The notes below the pieces were generated by a model. The model ran no database searches, was not told the origin of the DNA, and worked only from the letters and a program-made list of their open reading frames with translations. DNA of 64,000 nt, taken from Pseudomonadales bacterium. Lineage in GTDB: Bacteria; Pseudomonadota; Gammaproteobacteria; Pseudomonadales; Pseudohongiellaceae. The stretch's first letter is position 1, and every line of letters begins with the position of its first letter. This document shows positions 1 to 8,517 of the stretch, in pieces. The stretch spans positions 124,001 through 188,000 of the forward strand of contig JACKOJ010000004.1 of assembly GCA_024234325.1 (NCBI GenBank). Direction: 5' to 3'. The position numbers and the translations under genes were made by a program.

Positions 1-63
1 TCGCACCGCAAGAAAAGAACGATTGAGCCTGACCGTGAATGCCCGGAAACTTGGCAGAGAAAA

Positions 64-2031
64 TTATTTGTAGAGTGTGGTGACCTTGCCGTCGGCGGCA
101 TTGTCAGCGGCATCGGCACTGGCTGCTTCTGTACGCCCCGCCTCCCACAGAGGATCCGTCGCACTTTCCTTGGGTTCAAACCCGTCCACAGCAGTCATGA
201 GAACTTCGCGAATCTGATGCAGGTCCAGTCGTTTGCAGGCGACTTGCAGGCGCCCCATCAGGGCTTCCAGCTCACCCCAGCTCAGCGCATCCTCTTCGGC
301 TCGCATGATCTTCGGGTGTTGTGTTCCCGTCACCGACTCACCGATCAACAGCTCTTCAAACAGCTTCTCGCCAGGGCGCAGTCCCGTGTACTCAATGGCG
401 ATATCGCCCTTGTAGGAGTTCTCGTCCTTCACGTCATAGCCCATGAGGTGAATCATCTTTCTGGCCAGATCGACAATACGAATAGGCTCGTGCATGTCGA
501 GCACGAAAACCTCACCCCCGGTGGCCATGGAGCCCGCCTGAATCACCAGTTGCGCAGCCTCCTGCACCGTCATGAAGTAACGGGTCACCTCGGGGTGAGT
601 CACCGTCACCGGCCCGCCCTGACTGATCTGCCTGCGAAACAGAGGCACCACGGAGCCTGAGGAACCCAGAACATTGCCGAAACGGACCATGCTGAAACGT
701 GTCCTGCTCTTGTTCTGGGACATGGCCTGCAGCAACTGCTCGGCAAAGCGCTTGGTCGCGCCCATGAAATTGGTCGGTCTCACTGCCTTGTCGGTGGAGA
801 TAAAGACAAAGTGGTTGACCCCGGCTTTTTCCGCCGCCTGCGCCGAGACCAGCGTACCGAAAATATTGTTCTGCACGCCCTCGATGATGTTGCTCTCCAC
901 CATCGGCACCTGCTTGTAGGCGGCCACATGGTATACCGTCTCGACGCCGAAGCGTTTCATGACGTGCTCCATCAGTTGCGGATTGCAGACATTGCCCAGC
1001 ATCGCGATCAGCTCGATCTGTTCGCCGCCTTCCATGACCGCTCTCTTTTCCAGCAACTCGTTTTCAACGGTATACAAACCGTATTCGAAACTGTCCAGCA
1101 GGACCAGACGCCGAGGCTTGAGCTGGAGTATCTGGCGGCACAGCTCGGAACCAATCGAACCTGCTGCCCCCGTGACCAACACAGAGCAACCGGTGATGCA
1201 GGCCCCAAGCAGCTTGGGGTTGGGCGGCACAATATCCCTGCCCAGCAGATCCTCGATATCGATATCCCGCACCTCGTCCACGCCCACCTTGCCGGAGGTC
1301 ATGTCAAAGAGGTCCGGCACCGTCTTCACATGCACCGGCAGGTGTTCGAGACGATTGAGAATTTCCTTGCGTTCGGCATGCGTCGCGGAGGGAATCGCCA
1401 GCAGTATCTGGCGCACAGAAAAGTTCTCGACCAGGTCCAGCAGTGCCCCGGGACTGTAGACCCGAATGCCGTGTACGGTGCTGCCGATCAGGCTTCGACT
1501 GTCATCCACGAAGGCCACCGGCAGATACTGATCCCCGTTCTGCAGGGCAGCAACCAATTGCATACCGGAACTGCCAGCGCCGTAAATAATCACGGGTTCC
1601 TTGGGACGGAAATTCTGGATCAGATTCAGCAAAGCCACCTTGGCCACGAAGCGACTGCCGCCAATAAACAGCAGCGCGATCATCCAGTAAATCGGAAACA
1701 CCGCGTTGTCGTAACGGGCCTCAGGCACAAAGAAATAGGAGGTGGCGGCGAGCAGCCCGGTGGAGATCGTGACGCCCTGCAGCACGATGAAGCCGGATTG
1801 CAGGCCCATGTAAAGGAGAATCGCGCGGTACAGACCAATGCGGTAAAACACCAGAACACTGGCAAGATTGGCAAGGACGAGATAGACCGAAACCCCCTGG
1901 CTGACACTGAAGAATTCGGCCCCAAGCAGTGCAAAAGACAGCCACAACGCCAGACCCAGCATCACACTGTCAGCCAGCATCATCAGCATCTGCTTGACGG
2001 CTCGCGTCAGAGGGATCGTGTACAAGTTCAT
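64..2031 (-). CDS. wbpM: WbpM/CapD-family nucleotide-sugar 4,6-dehydratase, membrane-anchored
   Basis: 655 aa. About four hydrophobic segments (roughly residues 13-35, 47-67, 80-101, 112-131) are followed by a Rossmann-like domain (GAGSSG at 151-156) and a second NAD-binding short-chain dehydrogenase domain (TGAAGSIGSE at about 287-296). STDK (412-415) and MGATK (423-427) are the active-site segment in which WbpM-type enzymes carry Met in place of the usual Tyr of the SDR dyad. The family converts UDP-GlcNAc to the 4-keto-6-deoxy sugar used for O-antigen or capsule, at the inner face of the cytoplasmic membrane. It lies downstream of a lipid-carrier glycosyl transferase on the same strand, as at the end of Pseudomonas O-antigen loci. 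Length and architecture are complete. The exact sugar made cannot be told from sequence. Confidence 0.9.
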   Translation of the reverse strand: MNLYTIPLTRAVKQMLMMLADSVMLGLALWLSFALLGAEFFSVSQGVSVYLVLANLASVLVFYRIGLYRAILLYMGLQSGFIVLQGVTISTGLLAATSYFFVPEARYDNAVFPIYWMIALLFIGGSRFVAKVALLNLIQNFRPKEPVIIYGAGSSGMQLVAALQNGDQYLPVAFVDDSRSLIGSTVHGIRVYSPGALLDLVENFSVRQILLAIPSATHAERKEILNRLEHLPVHVKTVPDLFDMTSGKVGVDEVRDIDIEDLLGRDIVPPNPKLLGACITGCSVLVTGAAGSIGSELCRQILQLKPRRLVLLDSFEYGLYTVENELLEKRAVMEGGEQIELIAMLGNVCNPQLMEHVMKRFGVETVYHVAAYKQVPMVESNIIEGVQNNIFGTLVSAQAAEKAGVNHFVFISTDKAVRPTNFMGATKRFAEQLLQAMSQNKSRTRFSMVRFGNVLGSSGSVVPLFRRQISQGGPVTVTHPEVTRYFMTVQEAAQLVIQAGSMATGGEVFVLDMHEPIRIVDLARKMIHLMGYDVKDENSYKGDIAIEYTGLRPGEKLFEELLIGESVTGTQHPKIMRAEEDALSWGELEALMGRLQVACKRLDLHQIREVLMTAVDGFEPKESATDPLWEAGRTEAASADAADNAADGKVTTLYK

Positions 2032-2073
2032 AGAGTTTCCTGAGAAACAGTGCCGGGAGTGTCCGGGCTTGCC

Positions 2074-3090
2074 CTAGCGCCTGCCGGCTTCGCGGCCTGC
2101 GCCACTGTAAAGCGCCAGCAGAACCAAGGGTATAACGCCAAGGACACCGAAATATACCCCATATTCAGGGTGTTTGCCTGCGGCAATCGCAAGGGGAAGC
2201 AGGTATAGAAGGTTCAACCCTAACACGCCCAATGAGACATTTTTGTGACCGTTCTGTCCCACGGCCATATGTTGGTAGGCATGTTGCCGGTGGGCCTGGC
2301 TCCAGCGCTGCCCCCTCAGTGTGCGGCGCAACAGGGTGACGGTGGCATCCACCACGAACACAGCCAGCAGCAGAAACCAGCTCCACAGACTCATGGAGCC
2401 GTGATAGTGACTGAGCAATGCAATGAGTCCAAGACTCATGCCGACAAATCCGCTCCCGACGTCACCCATGAAAATGCGGGCCGTGGGCCAGTTCCAGACC
2501 AGAAACCCGACACTGCCGGCAAACAGAAACAGACAGGGCAGTGCAAGCGCCCTGTCACCCGCCGCCAGCAGCATGCCTGCCGCGGCCAGGCTGACGAAGG
2601 CTGTCTCGGAGCCGGCCAGTCCATCAATGCCATCCATAAAATTATAGAGATTGGTCAGCCACAGAAGGGACAAAGGAGCCAGCAGAAACGTAAGCAGCAC
2701 ACTGCCCAGGACAACAGACCCAATGGGCAGAGCTGGCACCCTCCCCAGCAGCAGCAAGGCAATCAGCACCACCGCCGCCTGCACTGCCAGGCGCACCCGG
2801 TAGCCGAGCTCGCGACGGTCATCGACAAAGCCGATGAGTGCTACCGGCAGGCTGGTGGCCAGAGCCAGGCTCTCAGGAAGCGGCAGCCTTCCCTGCAAAA
2901 TCAACAGACACAAGGCTGCCGCATAGGCCAGCACCAGCGCCAGGCCACCACCAACCGGGGTCGCCTGGGCATGTGAACTGCGGGCATTGGGCACAGCAAG
3001 CATCTGCGTCCGCAAGGCATACGCCCGCACGCCGCCTGTGAGCAGAACGGACAGGAGGAACACGGGCAATATCAACAGAACATCAGACAT
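2074..3090 (-). CDS. WecA/WbpL-like undecaprenyl-phosphate sugar-1-phosphate transferase (GT4/MraY family)
   Basis: 338 aa polytopic membrane protein. GFVDD (about 87-91), NFMDGIDG (about 150-157), GDVGSGF (about 209) and a C-terminal HxxHxYQH-type loop are the signature of polyprenyl-phosphate N-acetylhexosamine-1-phosphate transferases. It would start lipid-linked O-antigen synthesis by loading a HexNAc-1-phosphate on undecaprenyl phosphate. The frame stays open upstream to 3126, but that extension runs into the hairpin at 3116-3134, so I chose the ATG at 3090, which begins directly with a hydrophobic segment (MSDVLLILPVF). It lies 42 bp from the wbpM-like gene, probably in one transcript. 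WbpL and WecA cannot be separated by eye. Confidence 0.85.
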   Translation of the reverse strand: MSDVLLILPVFLLSVLLTGGVRAYALRTQMLAVPNARSSHAQATPVGGGLALVLAYAAALCLLILQGRLPLPESLALATSLPVALIGFVDDRRELGYRVRLAVQAAVVLIALLLLGRVPALPIGSVVLGSVLLTFLLAPLSLLWLTNLYNFMDGIDGLAGSETAFVSLAAAGMLLAAGDRALALPCLFLFAGSVGFLVWNWPTARIFMGDVGSGFVGMSLGLIALLSHYHGSMSLWSWFLLLAVFVVDATVTLLRRTLRGQRWSQAHRQHAYQHMAVGQNGHKNVSLGVLGLNLLYLLPLAIAAGKHPEYGVYFGVLGVIPLVLLALYSGAGREAGRR

Positions 3091-3115
3091 GCTTATACCG
3101 GCTCTGCAGGAAACA

Positions 3116-3134
3116 AGGGCGCACAAGGCGCCCT
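3116..3134 (-). terminator. Possible weak terminator after the comEA-like gene
   Basis: A perfect 7-bp inverted repeat (AGGGCGC / GCGCCCT, 5-nt loop) lies 22 bp downstream of the comEA-like stop codon. On the minus strand it is followed by TTGTTTCC, a poor U-tract. It could end the ihfB/pyrF-side transcript before the sugar-transferase gene. Termination efficiency is uncertain. Confidence 0.4.
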
Positions 3135-3156
3135 ATTCTACCTCATGCCGACGGAC

Positions 3157-3474
3157 TTACTCCTTCGGCAGTATCAGGATCTTGTCGCGGTTTCGCGCGA
3201 TCGTCGCCGGACCAATGCCCCGCACCTGCTCCAGATCCTCCAGAGACTTGAACTCACCGATCTTCTCTCGATGGGCGACAATGTCCTGGGCCTTGGCCAT
3301 GCCCACGCCGTCCAGCGCAAGCGCGAGCGTTGCCGCATCGGCCTTATTGATATCCACCTGGGTCTTGGCGGCCATTTGCGTATCCGCCGCCGGGTTCTGC
3401 GGGGCCTGCACCGCAAATGCGAGTGGTGAGAGGCAGGACAAGATCAAAGCAACACAACAGAAAATCCTTTTCAT
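3157..3474 (-). CDS. comEA: ComEA-like helix-hairpin-helix DNA-binding protein, exported
   Basis: 105 aa. A signal peptide (about residues 1-22, ending after LAFA) is followed by a short linker and a tandem helix-hairpin-helix domain (VDINKADAATLALALDGVG, then GIGPATIARNRDKIL). In competent bacteria ComEA binds incoming double-stranded DNA in the periplasm. Many gammaproteobacteria carry short ComEA-like proteins whose role in transformation is unproven. A comEA-like gene also neighbours wbpM in Pseudomonas. It follows pyrF on the same strand (66-bp gap). Family assignment is firm; a role in DNA uptake is inference. Confidence 0.85.
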   Translation of the reverse strand: MKRIFCCVALILSCLSPLAFAVQAPQNPAADTQMAAKTQVDINKADAATLALALDGVGMAKAQDIVAHREKIGEFKSLEDLEQVRGIGPATIARNRDKILILPKE

Positions 3475-3540
3475 GATGGTTTCCTTCCCAATGCAATCTT
3501 GGGTTTCGAGGGTTACAGCAACATCGCTGCACCCTTCAAT

Positions 3541-4269
3541 CTAGCAGAGATCGGAAAATCTGCCATGCAGACGGGAGGCTATCTCGGCCAGCTTGCGCCC
3601 CGGGTTCTCAGCCCTGGCAATCGGACGACCGATCACGAGGTAATGACTGCCTTCGGCGATAGCCTCCTCGGGGGTGACAATGCGTTTCTGATCGTCGGCA
3701 GCATCACCCGCCGGACGAATGCCCGGTGTCACCAGAACGAATTCATGGCCCAGCAACTGCCGCAGCATGGCTGTCTCCTGAGCAGAACACACAACCCCAT
3801 CCATGCCGGAATGTTTCGCCAGCGTCGCCAGGCGGCGCACCTGCTCCATGGGTGATGCGTCCACGCCCACCTCCTGCAGATCCTGCGCCGCCATGCTGGT
3901 CAGCACCGTCACCGCTATCAGCAGGGGTTTGTGCGAGGATGCCCTGACGGATTCGACCGCCGCCGTCATCATCTCGCGCCCACCGCTGGCATGGACATTC
4001 ACCATCCAGACACCCAGCTCTGCTGCGGCCGCCACGGCTTTGGAAACCGTATGAGGAATGTCATGATATTTCAGGTCCAGAAACACATCGAAACCCTGCG
4101 CTACCACCTCTTCGACAAAGGCCGGGCCACAACGGGTAAAGAGCTCCTTGCCTATCTTTACCCGGCATAGAGAATGATCCAGTTGACGCAGCAGCACTCG
4201 CGCAGAATCCGCGTCGGGAAAATCCAGCGCCACCACGATTCGTCGCGCATCAAAAGTCCTTCCTGTCAT
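3541..4269 (-). CDS. pyrF: Orotidine 5'-phosphate decarboxylase
   Basis: 242 aa, normal length for bacterial PyrF. It catalyses the last step of UMP synthesis, decarboxylating OMP in the cytoplasm. The catalytic segment DLKYHDIPHTV (about residues 64-74) carries the D-x-K-x-x-D charge network. TPGIRPAGD and VIGRPI near the C-terminus are the phosphate-binding loops. The gene follows lapA with a 22-bp gap on the same strand, an arrangement common in gammaproteobacteria (ihfB-lapA-...-pyrF). Confidence 0.96.
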   Translation of the reverse strand: MTGRTFDARRIVVALDFPDADSARVLLRQLDHSLCRVKIGKELFTRCGPAFVEEVVAQGFDVFLDLKYHDIPHTVSKAVAAAAELGVWMVNVHASGGREMMTAAVESVRASSHKPLLIAVTVLTSMAAQDLQEVGVDASPMEQVRRLATLAKHSGMDGVVCSAQETAMLRQLLGHEFVLVTPGIRPAGDAADDQKRIVTPEEAIAEGSHYLVIGRPIARAENPGRKLAEIASRLHGRFSDLC

Positions 4270-4291
4270 TCCTCGTTTCCCCCTCTATCGT

Positions 4292-4609
4292 TTACTTGTT
4301 CTCATTCACGGAGTGTTTCTCGGCCTTGAGAGCCTCCAGCGCCTGCGTCGATTTCTCCAGTTGGCTACGCAGTCTCCGTATTTCCATTCTCGCCCGCAGG
4401 CCGCGCATAAAACCGACACCCAGCAATAGCCCGCACAGACCACCGATCACAAAGGCGGCAATGATCCACACTGCCAGAGGTTGTGGCGGCAAGGTTGCAA
4501 AACCAAAGGACAGCGCGACAGGCTCGGGGTTGGCGTATGAAAAGACGATGCTGGCGATGAACACAAGGAAGAGAAAGGTCCAGGCAATAATGCGCATCAG
4601 TTTGTTCAT
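4292..4609 (-). CDS. lapA: LapA (DUF1049) lipopolysaccharide assembly protein A
   Basis: 105 aa. Two transmembrane segments (about 5-25 and 44-65) are followed by a cytoplasmic coiled-coil-like tail (MRGLRARMEIRRLRSQLEK...) rich in Arg, Lys and Glu. This matches LapA, the inner-membrane partner of LapB, which adjusts LPS synthesis through LpxC turnover. Here lapA is followed by pyrF rather than lapB. It is separated from ihfB by the bidirectional terminator at 4706-4744, so it either has its own promoter or depends on read-through. Confidence 0.88.
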   Translation of the reverse strand: MNKLMRIIAWTFLFLVFIASIVFSYANPEPVALSFGFATLPPQPLAVWIIAAFVIGGLCGLLLGVGFMRGLRARMEIRRLRSQLEKSTQALEALKAEKHSVNENK

Positions 4610-4705
4610 GAGTGAAGACTCCCCTGCTACGACCAGGTTAACAGGCAGTTGAAAAACGTTTTGGAGGCAGTCAGTGCACCCGCCCCATTATACGCGTTCA
4701 GATGT

Positions 4706-4744
4706 AAAAAAAACGGCGAGCCCATGACGGGTTCGCCGTTTTTT
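4706..4744. terminator. Bidirectional Rho-independent terminator between ihfB and lapA
   Basis: A(8)-CGGCGAGCCC, a 5-nt loop, then GGGTTCGCCG-T(6): a GC-rich stem with one G-T wobble, flanked by A-tract and T-tract so it works on either strand. It lies 28 bp past the ihfB stop codon and about 97 bp before the lapA start. Confidence 0.85.
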
Positions 4745-4771
4745 GATTCCCGACCTCTGCAACGCAGAAGA

Positions 4772-5071
4772 TTAGCCGGGATGAGTTTCCAGACTGAGGT
4801 TAACGCGATCACGCAACTCCTTACCCGGTTTGAAATGCGGTACGTATTTCCCGGCAAGAGACACCGGAGTGCCTGTCTTGGGATTACGCCCGATACGGGG
4901 AATCCGGTAGTGCAATGAAAAACTACCAAATCCCCGGATTTCAATGCGGCCACCTTCTGCCAACACCTGAGACATATATTCAATGATTGCTTTCACAGAC
5001 AGCTCAACGTCTTTCGACGACAACTGCGTTTGTTTCCCTGCAATTCGATCAATAAGTTCAGACTTGGTCAT
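4772..5071 (-). CDS. ihfB: Integration host factor subunit beta
   Basis: 99 aa, full length. It is a DNA-bending nucleoid protein of the HU/IHF family, working as a heterodimer with IhfA. GRIEIRGFGSFSLHYR leads into the beta-arm with RIGRNPKTGTPV, whose Pro intercalates DNA. FKPGKELRDRVN closes the fold. It follows rpsA on the same strand (68-bp gap), the universal rpsA-ihfB pairing of gammaproteobacteria. IHF often assists sigma-54 promoters, which matters for the flagellar cluster in this window. Confidence 0.97.
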   Translation of the reverse strand: MTKSELIDRIAGKQTQLSSKDVELSVKAIIEYMSQVLAEGGRIEIRGFGSFSLHYRIPRIGRNPKTGTPVSLAGKYVPHFKPGKELRDRVNLSLETHPG

Positions 5072-5139
5072 GGCCTATTCCTTGTAAATTACCTTGCGAT
5101 CTATGACAACACTGCAATCCGAAACAAGCACCTGCGGAA

Positions 5140-6816
5140 TTACTTCTTGTCCATTTCCGCTTTGATCAGGTCACCGATGGTAGTCGGTGCAGCCAGGCCT
5201 GGCTCCTGATTCTTGTGCTCTTGAATGGCAGACTTCTCGTCATCAATTTCGATCGCCTTGATAGACAGGCCAAGCACCCGGCTCTTGCGATCTACACTGA
5301 TTACTTTTGCCTCAACCTCATCGCCTTCCTTCAGCACATTGCGAGCATCTTCAGTCTTGTCGCGGCTGATTTCGGACGCGCGCAGTACACCTTCAACGCC
5401 ATCCTTCAGCGCGATGGTTGCTGCCTTCGCATCTACGGAAGACACAGTACCCTTCACAATGCTGCCCTTCTCGAACTCACCAACATAGCTGACGAACGGA
5501 TCGTCGGACAGTTGCTTGATGCCCAGAGAAATGCGCTCACGCTCGGAGTCGATGGACAGAATGACTGTCTCGATCTCGTCGCCTTTCTTGTAGGCGCGAA
5601 CCGCTTCTTCACCCGGCTCGTCCCAGGAGATGTCGGACAGGTGAACCAGACCATCGATGTTGCCTTCCAGACCGATGAAGATCCCGAAGTCGGTGATGGA
5701 CTTGATGCTGCCGCTGATCTTGTCGCCTTTCTTGTATGTCTCGGCGAAACGATCCCAGGGGTTCTGGTAGCACTGCTTGATACCCAGGGAAATACGACGA
5801 CGTTCTTCGTCGATATCCAGGATCATCACATCAATCACGTCACCCAGTTGTACCACTTTGGACGGGTGAACGTTTTTGTTCGTCCAGTCCATTTCGGAAA
5901 CGTGTACCAGACCTTCCACGCCCTGCTCCAGTTCCGCGAAGCAGCCGTAGTCTGTCAGATTGGTAACGGTAGCCTTGACAACGGCCTTCTCGGGGTAACG
6001 TGTCTTGATCGCTACCCACGGATCTTCGCCCAGTTGCTTCAGACCCAGGGAAACGCGATTGCGCTCACGGTCGTACTTCAGAATCTTCACCTGAATCTCG
6101 TCGCCTACATTGACGATTTCGCTCGGGTGCTTGATACGTTTCCAGGACATGTCGGTGATGTGCAGCAGACCGTCAACACCGCCCAGATCCACGAAGGCAC
6201 CGTAGTCGGTCAGGTTCTTCACGATACCCTTCACGGACATGCCTTCCTGCAGCGCCGCCAGCAGTTCGTCACGCTCTTCGGTGCTCACTGCTTCCAGTAC
6301 GGCACGACGTGATACCACAACGTTGTTGCGCTTCTGATCCAGCTTGATCAGTTTGAATTCCAGTTCCTGGCCTTCCAGGTGAGTGGTGTCGCGAACCGGA
6401 CGTACATCCACCAGAGAGCCTGGCAGGAACGCACGGATGTTGTTCAGATCCACTGTAAAGCCACCTTTGACCTTACCGTTGATCACGCCCTTGACCACTT
6501 CATTCTTCTCGAATGCCGCTTCCAGATCCATCCAGGATTCAGCGCGCTTGGCCTTCTCGCGGGACAGACGGGTTTCACCGAAACCGTCTTCAACAGTTTC
6601 CAGTGCCACTTTAACGGAATCACCTACTGCCAGGGAGAAAGAACCATCTTCATTGATGAACTGGCTGCGCGGGATCACGCCTTCGGATTTCAGACCTGCG
6701 TGGACGGTTACCCAGTCCGGATCGATCGCCATGACAACACCGGTAACGATGGCGCCAGGAGTCATGTCGATGTCATTTAAACTCTTTTCAAATAATTCAG
6801 CGAAACTTTCACTCAT
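5140..6816 (-). CDS. rpsA: 30S ribosomal protein S1
   Basis: 558 aa, standard length. Six S1/OB-fold repeats (about residues 21-87, 105-171, 192-260, 277-347, 364-434, 451-520) can be seen from recurring patterns such as GxVxxxxxYGAFVDLGG and VSRRAVLE/ISLGIKQL. S1 binds mRNA leaders and delivers them to the 30S subunit. The start MSESFAELFEKSL matches the family. It sits between tyrA::cmk (114 bp upstream) and ihfB. In related bacteria cmk-rpsA is conserved and S1 represses its own translation. Confidence 0.98.
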   Translation of the reverse strand: MSESFAELFEKSLNDIDMTPGAIVTGVVMAIDPDWVTVHAGLKSEGVIPRSQFINEDGSFSLAVGDSVKVALETVEDGFGETRLSREKAKRAESWMDLEAAFEKNEVVKGVINGKVKGGFTVDLNNIRAFLPGSLVDVRPVRDTTHLEGQELEFKLIKLDQKRNNVVVSRRAVLEAVSTEERDELLAALQEGMSVKGIVKNLTDYGAFVDLGGVDGLLHITDMSWKRIKHPSEIVNVGDEIQVKILKYDRERNRVSLGLKQLGEDPWVAIKTRYPEKAVVKATVTNLTDYGCFAELEQGVEGLVHVSEMDWTNKNVHPSKVVQLGDVIDVMILDIDEERRRISLGIKQCYQNPWDRFAETYKKGDKISGSIKSITDFGIFIGLEGNIDGLVHLSDISWDEPGEEAVRAYKKGDEIETVILSIDSERERISLGIKQLSDDPFVSYVGEFEKGSIVKGTVSSVDAKAATIALKDGVEGVLRASEISRDKTEDARNVLKEGDEVEAKVISVDRKSRVLGLSIKAIEIDDEKSAIQEHKNQEPGLAAPTTIGDLIKAEMDKK

Positions 6817-6930
6817 TGCTTATCCTGTTATTTCCATGATGAACCGCGCTCCAGCACGCACGGGGTTATTACTAAAAACGTTTTCTCCGGCTAGGACTGG
6901 TCTACGAAGAAAACGCCGCGAAACGATCGA

Positions 6931-8517
6931 TCAACTACCAGACATCAGGCAGGCCTGACGTACCAATTCCAGAACTTTGGCAACCACCTGATCGATGCTC
7001 AACTCGGTGGTATCCACCACGATGGCATCCTCGGCGGGTTTCAAGGGAGAGACTGCCCGGTTACTGTCCCGTTCGTCCCGCGCCTTGATATCCAGAAAAA
7101 GGGCGGAGAGATTAACATCAATCCCCTTAGCAATCAACTGCTTATAACGCCTTTTTGCACGCTCCTCGGGGCTTGCGGTCAGATAGACCTTCACCGGCGC
7201 ATCGGGGAACACCACCGTCCCCATATCGCGCCCGTCCGCCACCAGACCCGGCGCCTGGCGGAAGTCATGCTGGCGGGCCAGCAGCGCCTCCCTCACCTGG
7301 GGAATCACCGCCACTTCCGAGGCCAGCGCTCCCGCCGCCTCCTGACGCAGCTCGTCGGACACCTCCCGGCCGTTGAGCCAGACGCTGCCATCGGCACTGG
7401 AGAAGCGGATATCGAGTTGCGGCAGCAGAGCCAGAAGGCCCTCGACATCACTCGTGGCAACCCCTGCCTTCTGCGCCCCCATACCCAGCAGGCGATACAA
7501 GGCACCGCTGTCCAGATAATGCCAACCCAACTCGGCAGCCACACGGGCACTGATGGTGCCCTTGCCGGAGCCGCCGGGACCATCAATGGTCAGCACCGGC
7601 ACAGGCCGCACAGGCTTTCTGCTGAAATGCTGTTCGATAAAGCGGTTACGAGCCGCCTGGGCATGGCAGAACGCCTGCTCCAGACGCTGACCATCGCCCC
7701 GTTGCACCGCGTCGCGCATCCGCGCCAGCTCGGCCGTATAGGCATCCAGCATCGCCACCGTGGCCTCGCCGTTGGCCAGAAAGATATCCCGCCACATCAC
7801 CGGATCGCTTCCCGCAATGCGGGTAAAGCCGGCAAAGCCCCCCGCGGCATAGCGGAAAATATCATCCACGCGGGTCTGGGCACTGAGCGTATTCACCAGC
7901 GAAAAGGCCAGCAGATGCGGCAAGTGACTCGTGGCCGCGAGCACCGCGTCGTGATCTGCAACGCTCATCAGGCTCAGCTCCGCTCCCAGGCACTGCCACA
8001 GCTCGGACACCAGGGCCAGAGCCTCCGGGTCTGTCCCGGCATCGGGGGTCAGAATCACCTTGCGCTGACAGTACAGGTCAGGGACAGAAGCGGCATAGCC
8101 ACTGCGCTCGGAGCCGGCAATGGGGTGACCGGGCACGAAACGCGGAGGCAGAGAACCATAAACCGCACAAACATCCGCAAGCACGCTGCCCTTCACGCTC
8201 GCACCATCGGTGATGACGCATTGCGCAGAGCAGGCCTCACGCAGTATCTCAAGAATGGGACGCATGCTCAGGGTCGGCACGGCGATGAGCACCAGATCGG
8301 CCTCGGCGGCGATCTGCCGCAGATCCGTGGACCAGGCGTCGATGACGCCGTCCGCCTTCGCCTGCTCCAGCGGCACGGTGTCACGCCCGCAGGCAAGAAT
8401 GCGTCGGCACAGTTTCCGCTCACGCAGGCCCCGGGCGACAGAACCCCCAATCAGGCCAAGCCCCACAATCAGCACGCATTTGTCCGCAAGCTGGCCAGTG
8501 ACAGTAGGCAGGCTCAT
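6931..8517 (-). CDS. Fusion protein: prephenate dehydrogenase (TyrA) joined to cytidylate kinase (Cmk)
   Basis: 528 aa in one frame. Residues 1 to about 295 are TyrA: NAD(P)-binding GLGLIGGSVARG (19-30), catalytic region GHPIAGSERSG (130-140), then the helical dehydrogenase domain. It makes 4-hydroxyphenylpyruvate from prephenate for tyrosine. From about residue 305 the protein is Cmk: IDGPGGSGKGT P-loop (311-321), LDSGALYRLL, DGRDMGTVVFPDA and the C-terminal RDxRDxNR-type lid, phosphorylating CMP/dCMP. In Pseudomonas the order is a tyrA-aroA fusion followed by separate cmk; here no EPSP-synthase (AroA) residues lie between the two parts. The ATG overlaps the pheA stop as ATGA, so translation is probably coupled. 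Domain calls are firm; that both are active is inferred from intact motifs. Confidence 0.92.
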   Translation of the reverse strand: MSLPTVTGQLADKCVLIVGLGLIGGSVARGLRERKLCRRILACGRDTVPLEQAKADGVIDAWSTDLRQIAAEADLVLIAVPTLSMRPILEILREACSAQCVITDGASVKGSVLADVCAVYGSLPPRFVPGHPIAGSERSGYAASVPDLYCQRKVILTPDAGTDPEALALVSELWQCLGAELSLMSVADHDAVLAATSHLPHLLAFSLVNTLSAQTRVDDIFRYAAGGFAGFTRIAGSDPVMWRDIFLANGEATVAMLDAYTAELARMRDAVQRGDGQRLEQAFCHAQAARNRFIEQHFSRKPVRPVPVLTIDGPGGSGKGTISARVAAELGWHYLDSGALYRLLGMGAQKAGVATSDVEGLLALLPQLDIRFSSADGSVWLNGREVSDELRQEAAGALASEVAVIPQVREALLARQHDFRQAPGLVADGRDMGTVVFPDAPVKVYLTASPEERAKRRYKQLIAKGIDVNLSALFLDIKARDERDSNRAVSPLKPAEDAIVVDTTELSIDQVVAKVLELVRQACLMSGS

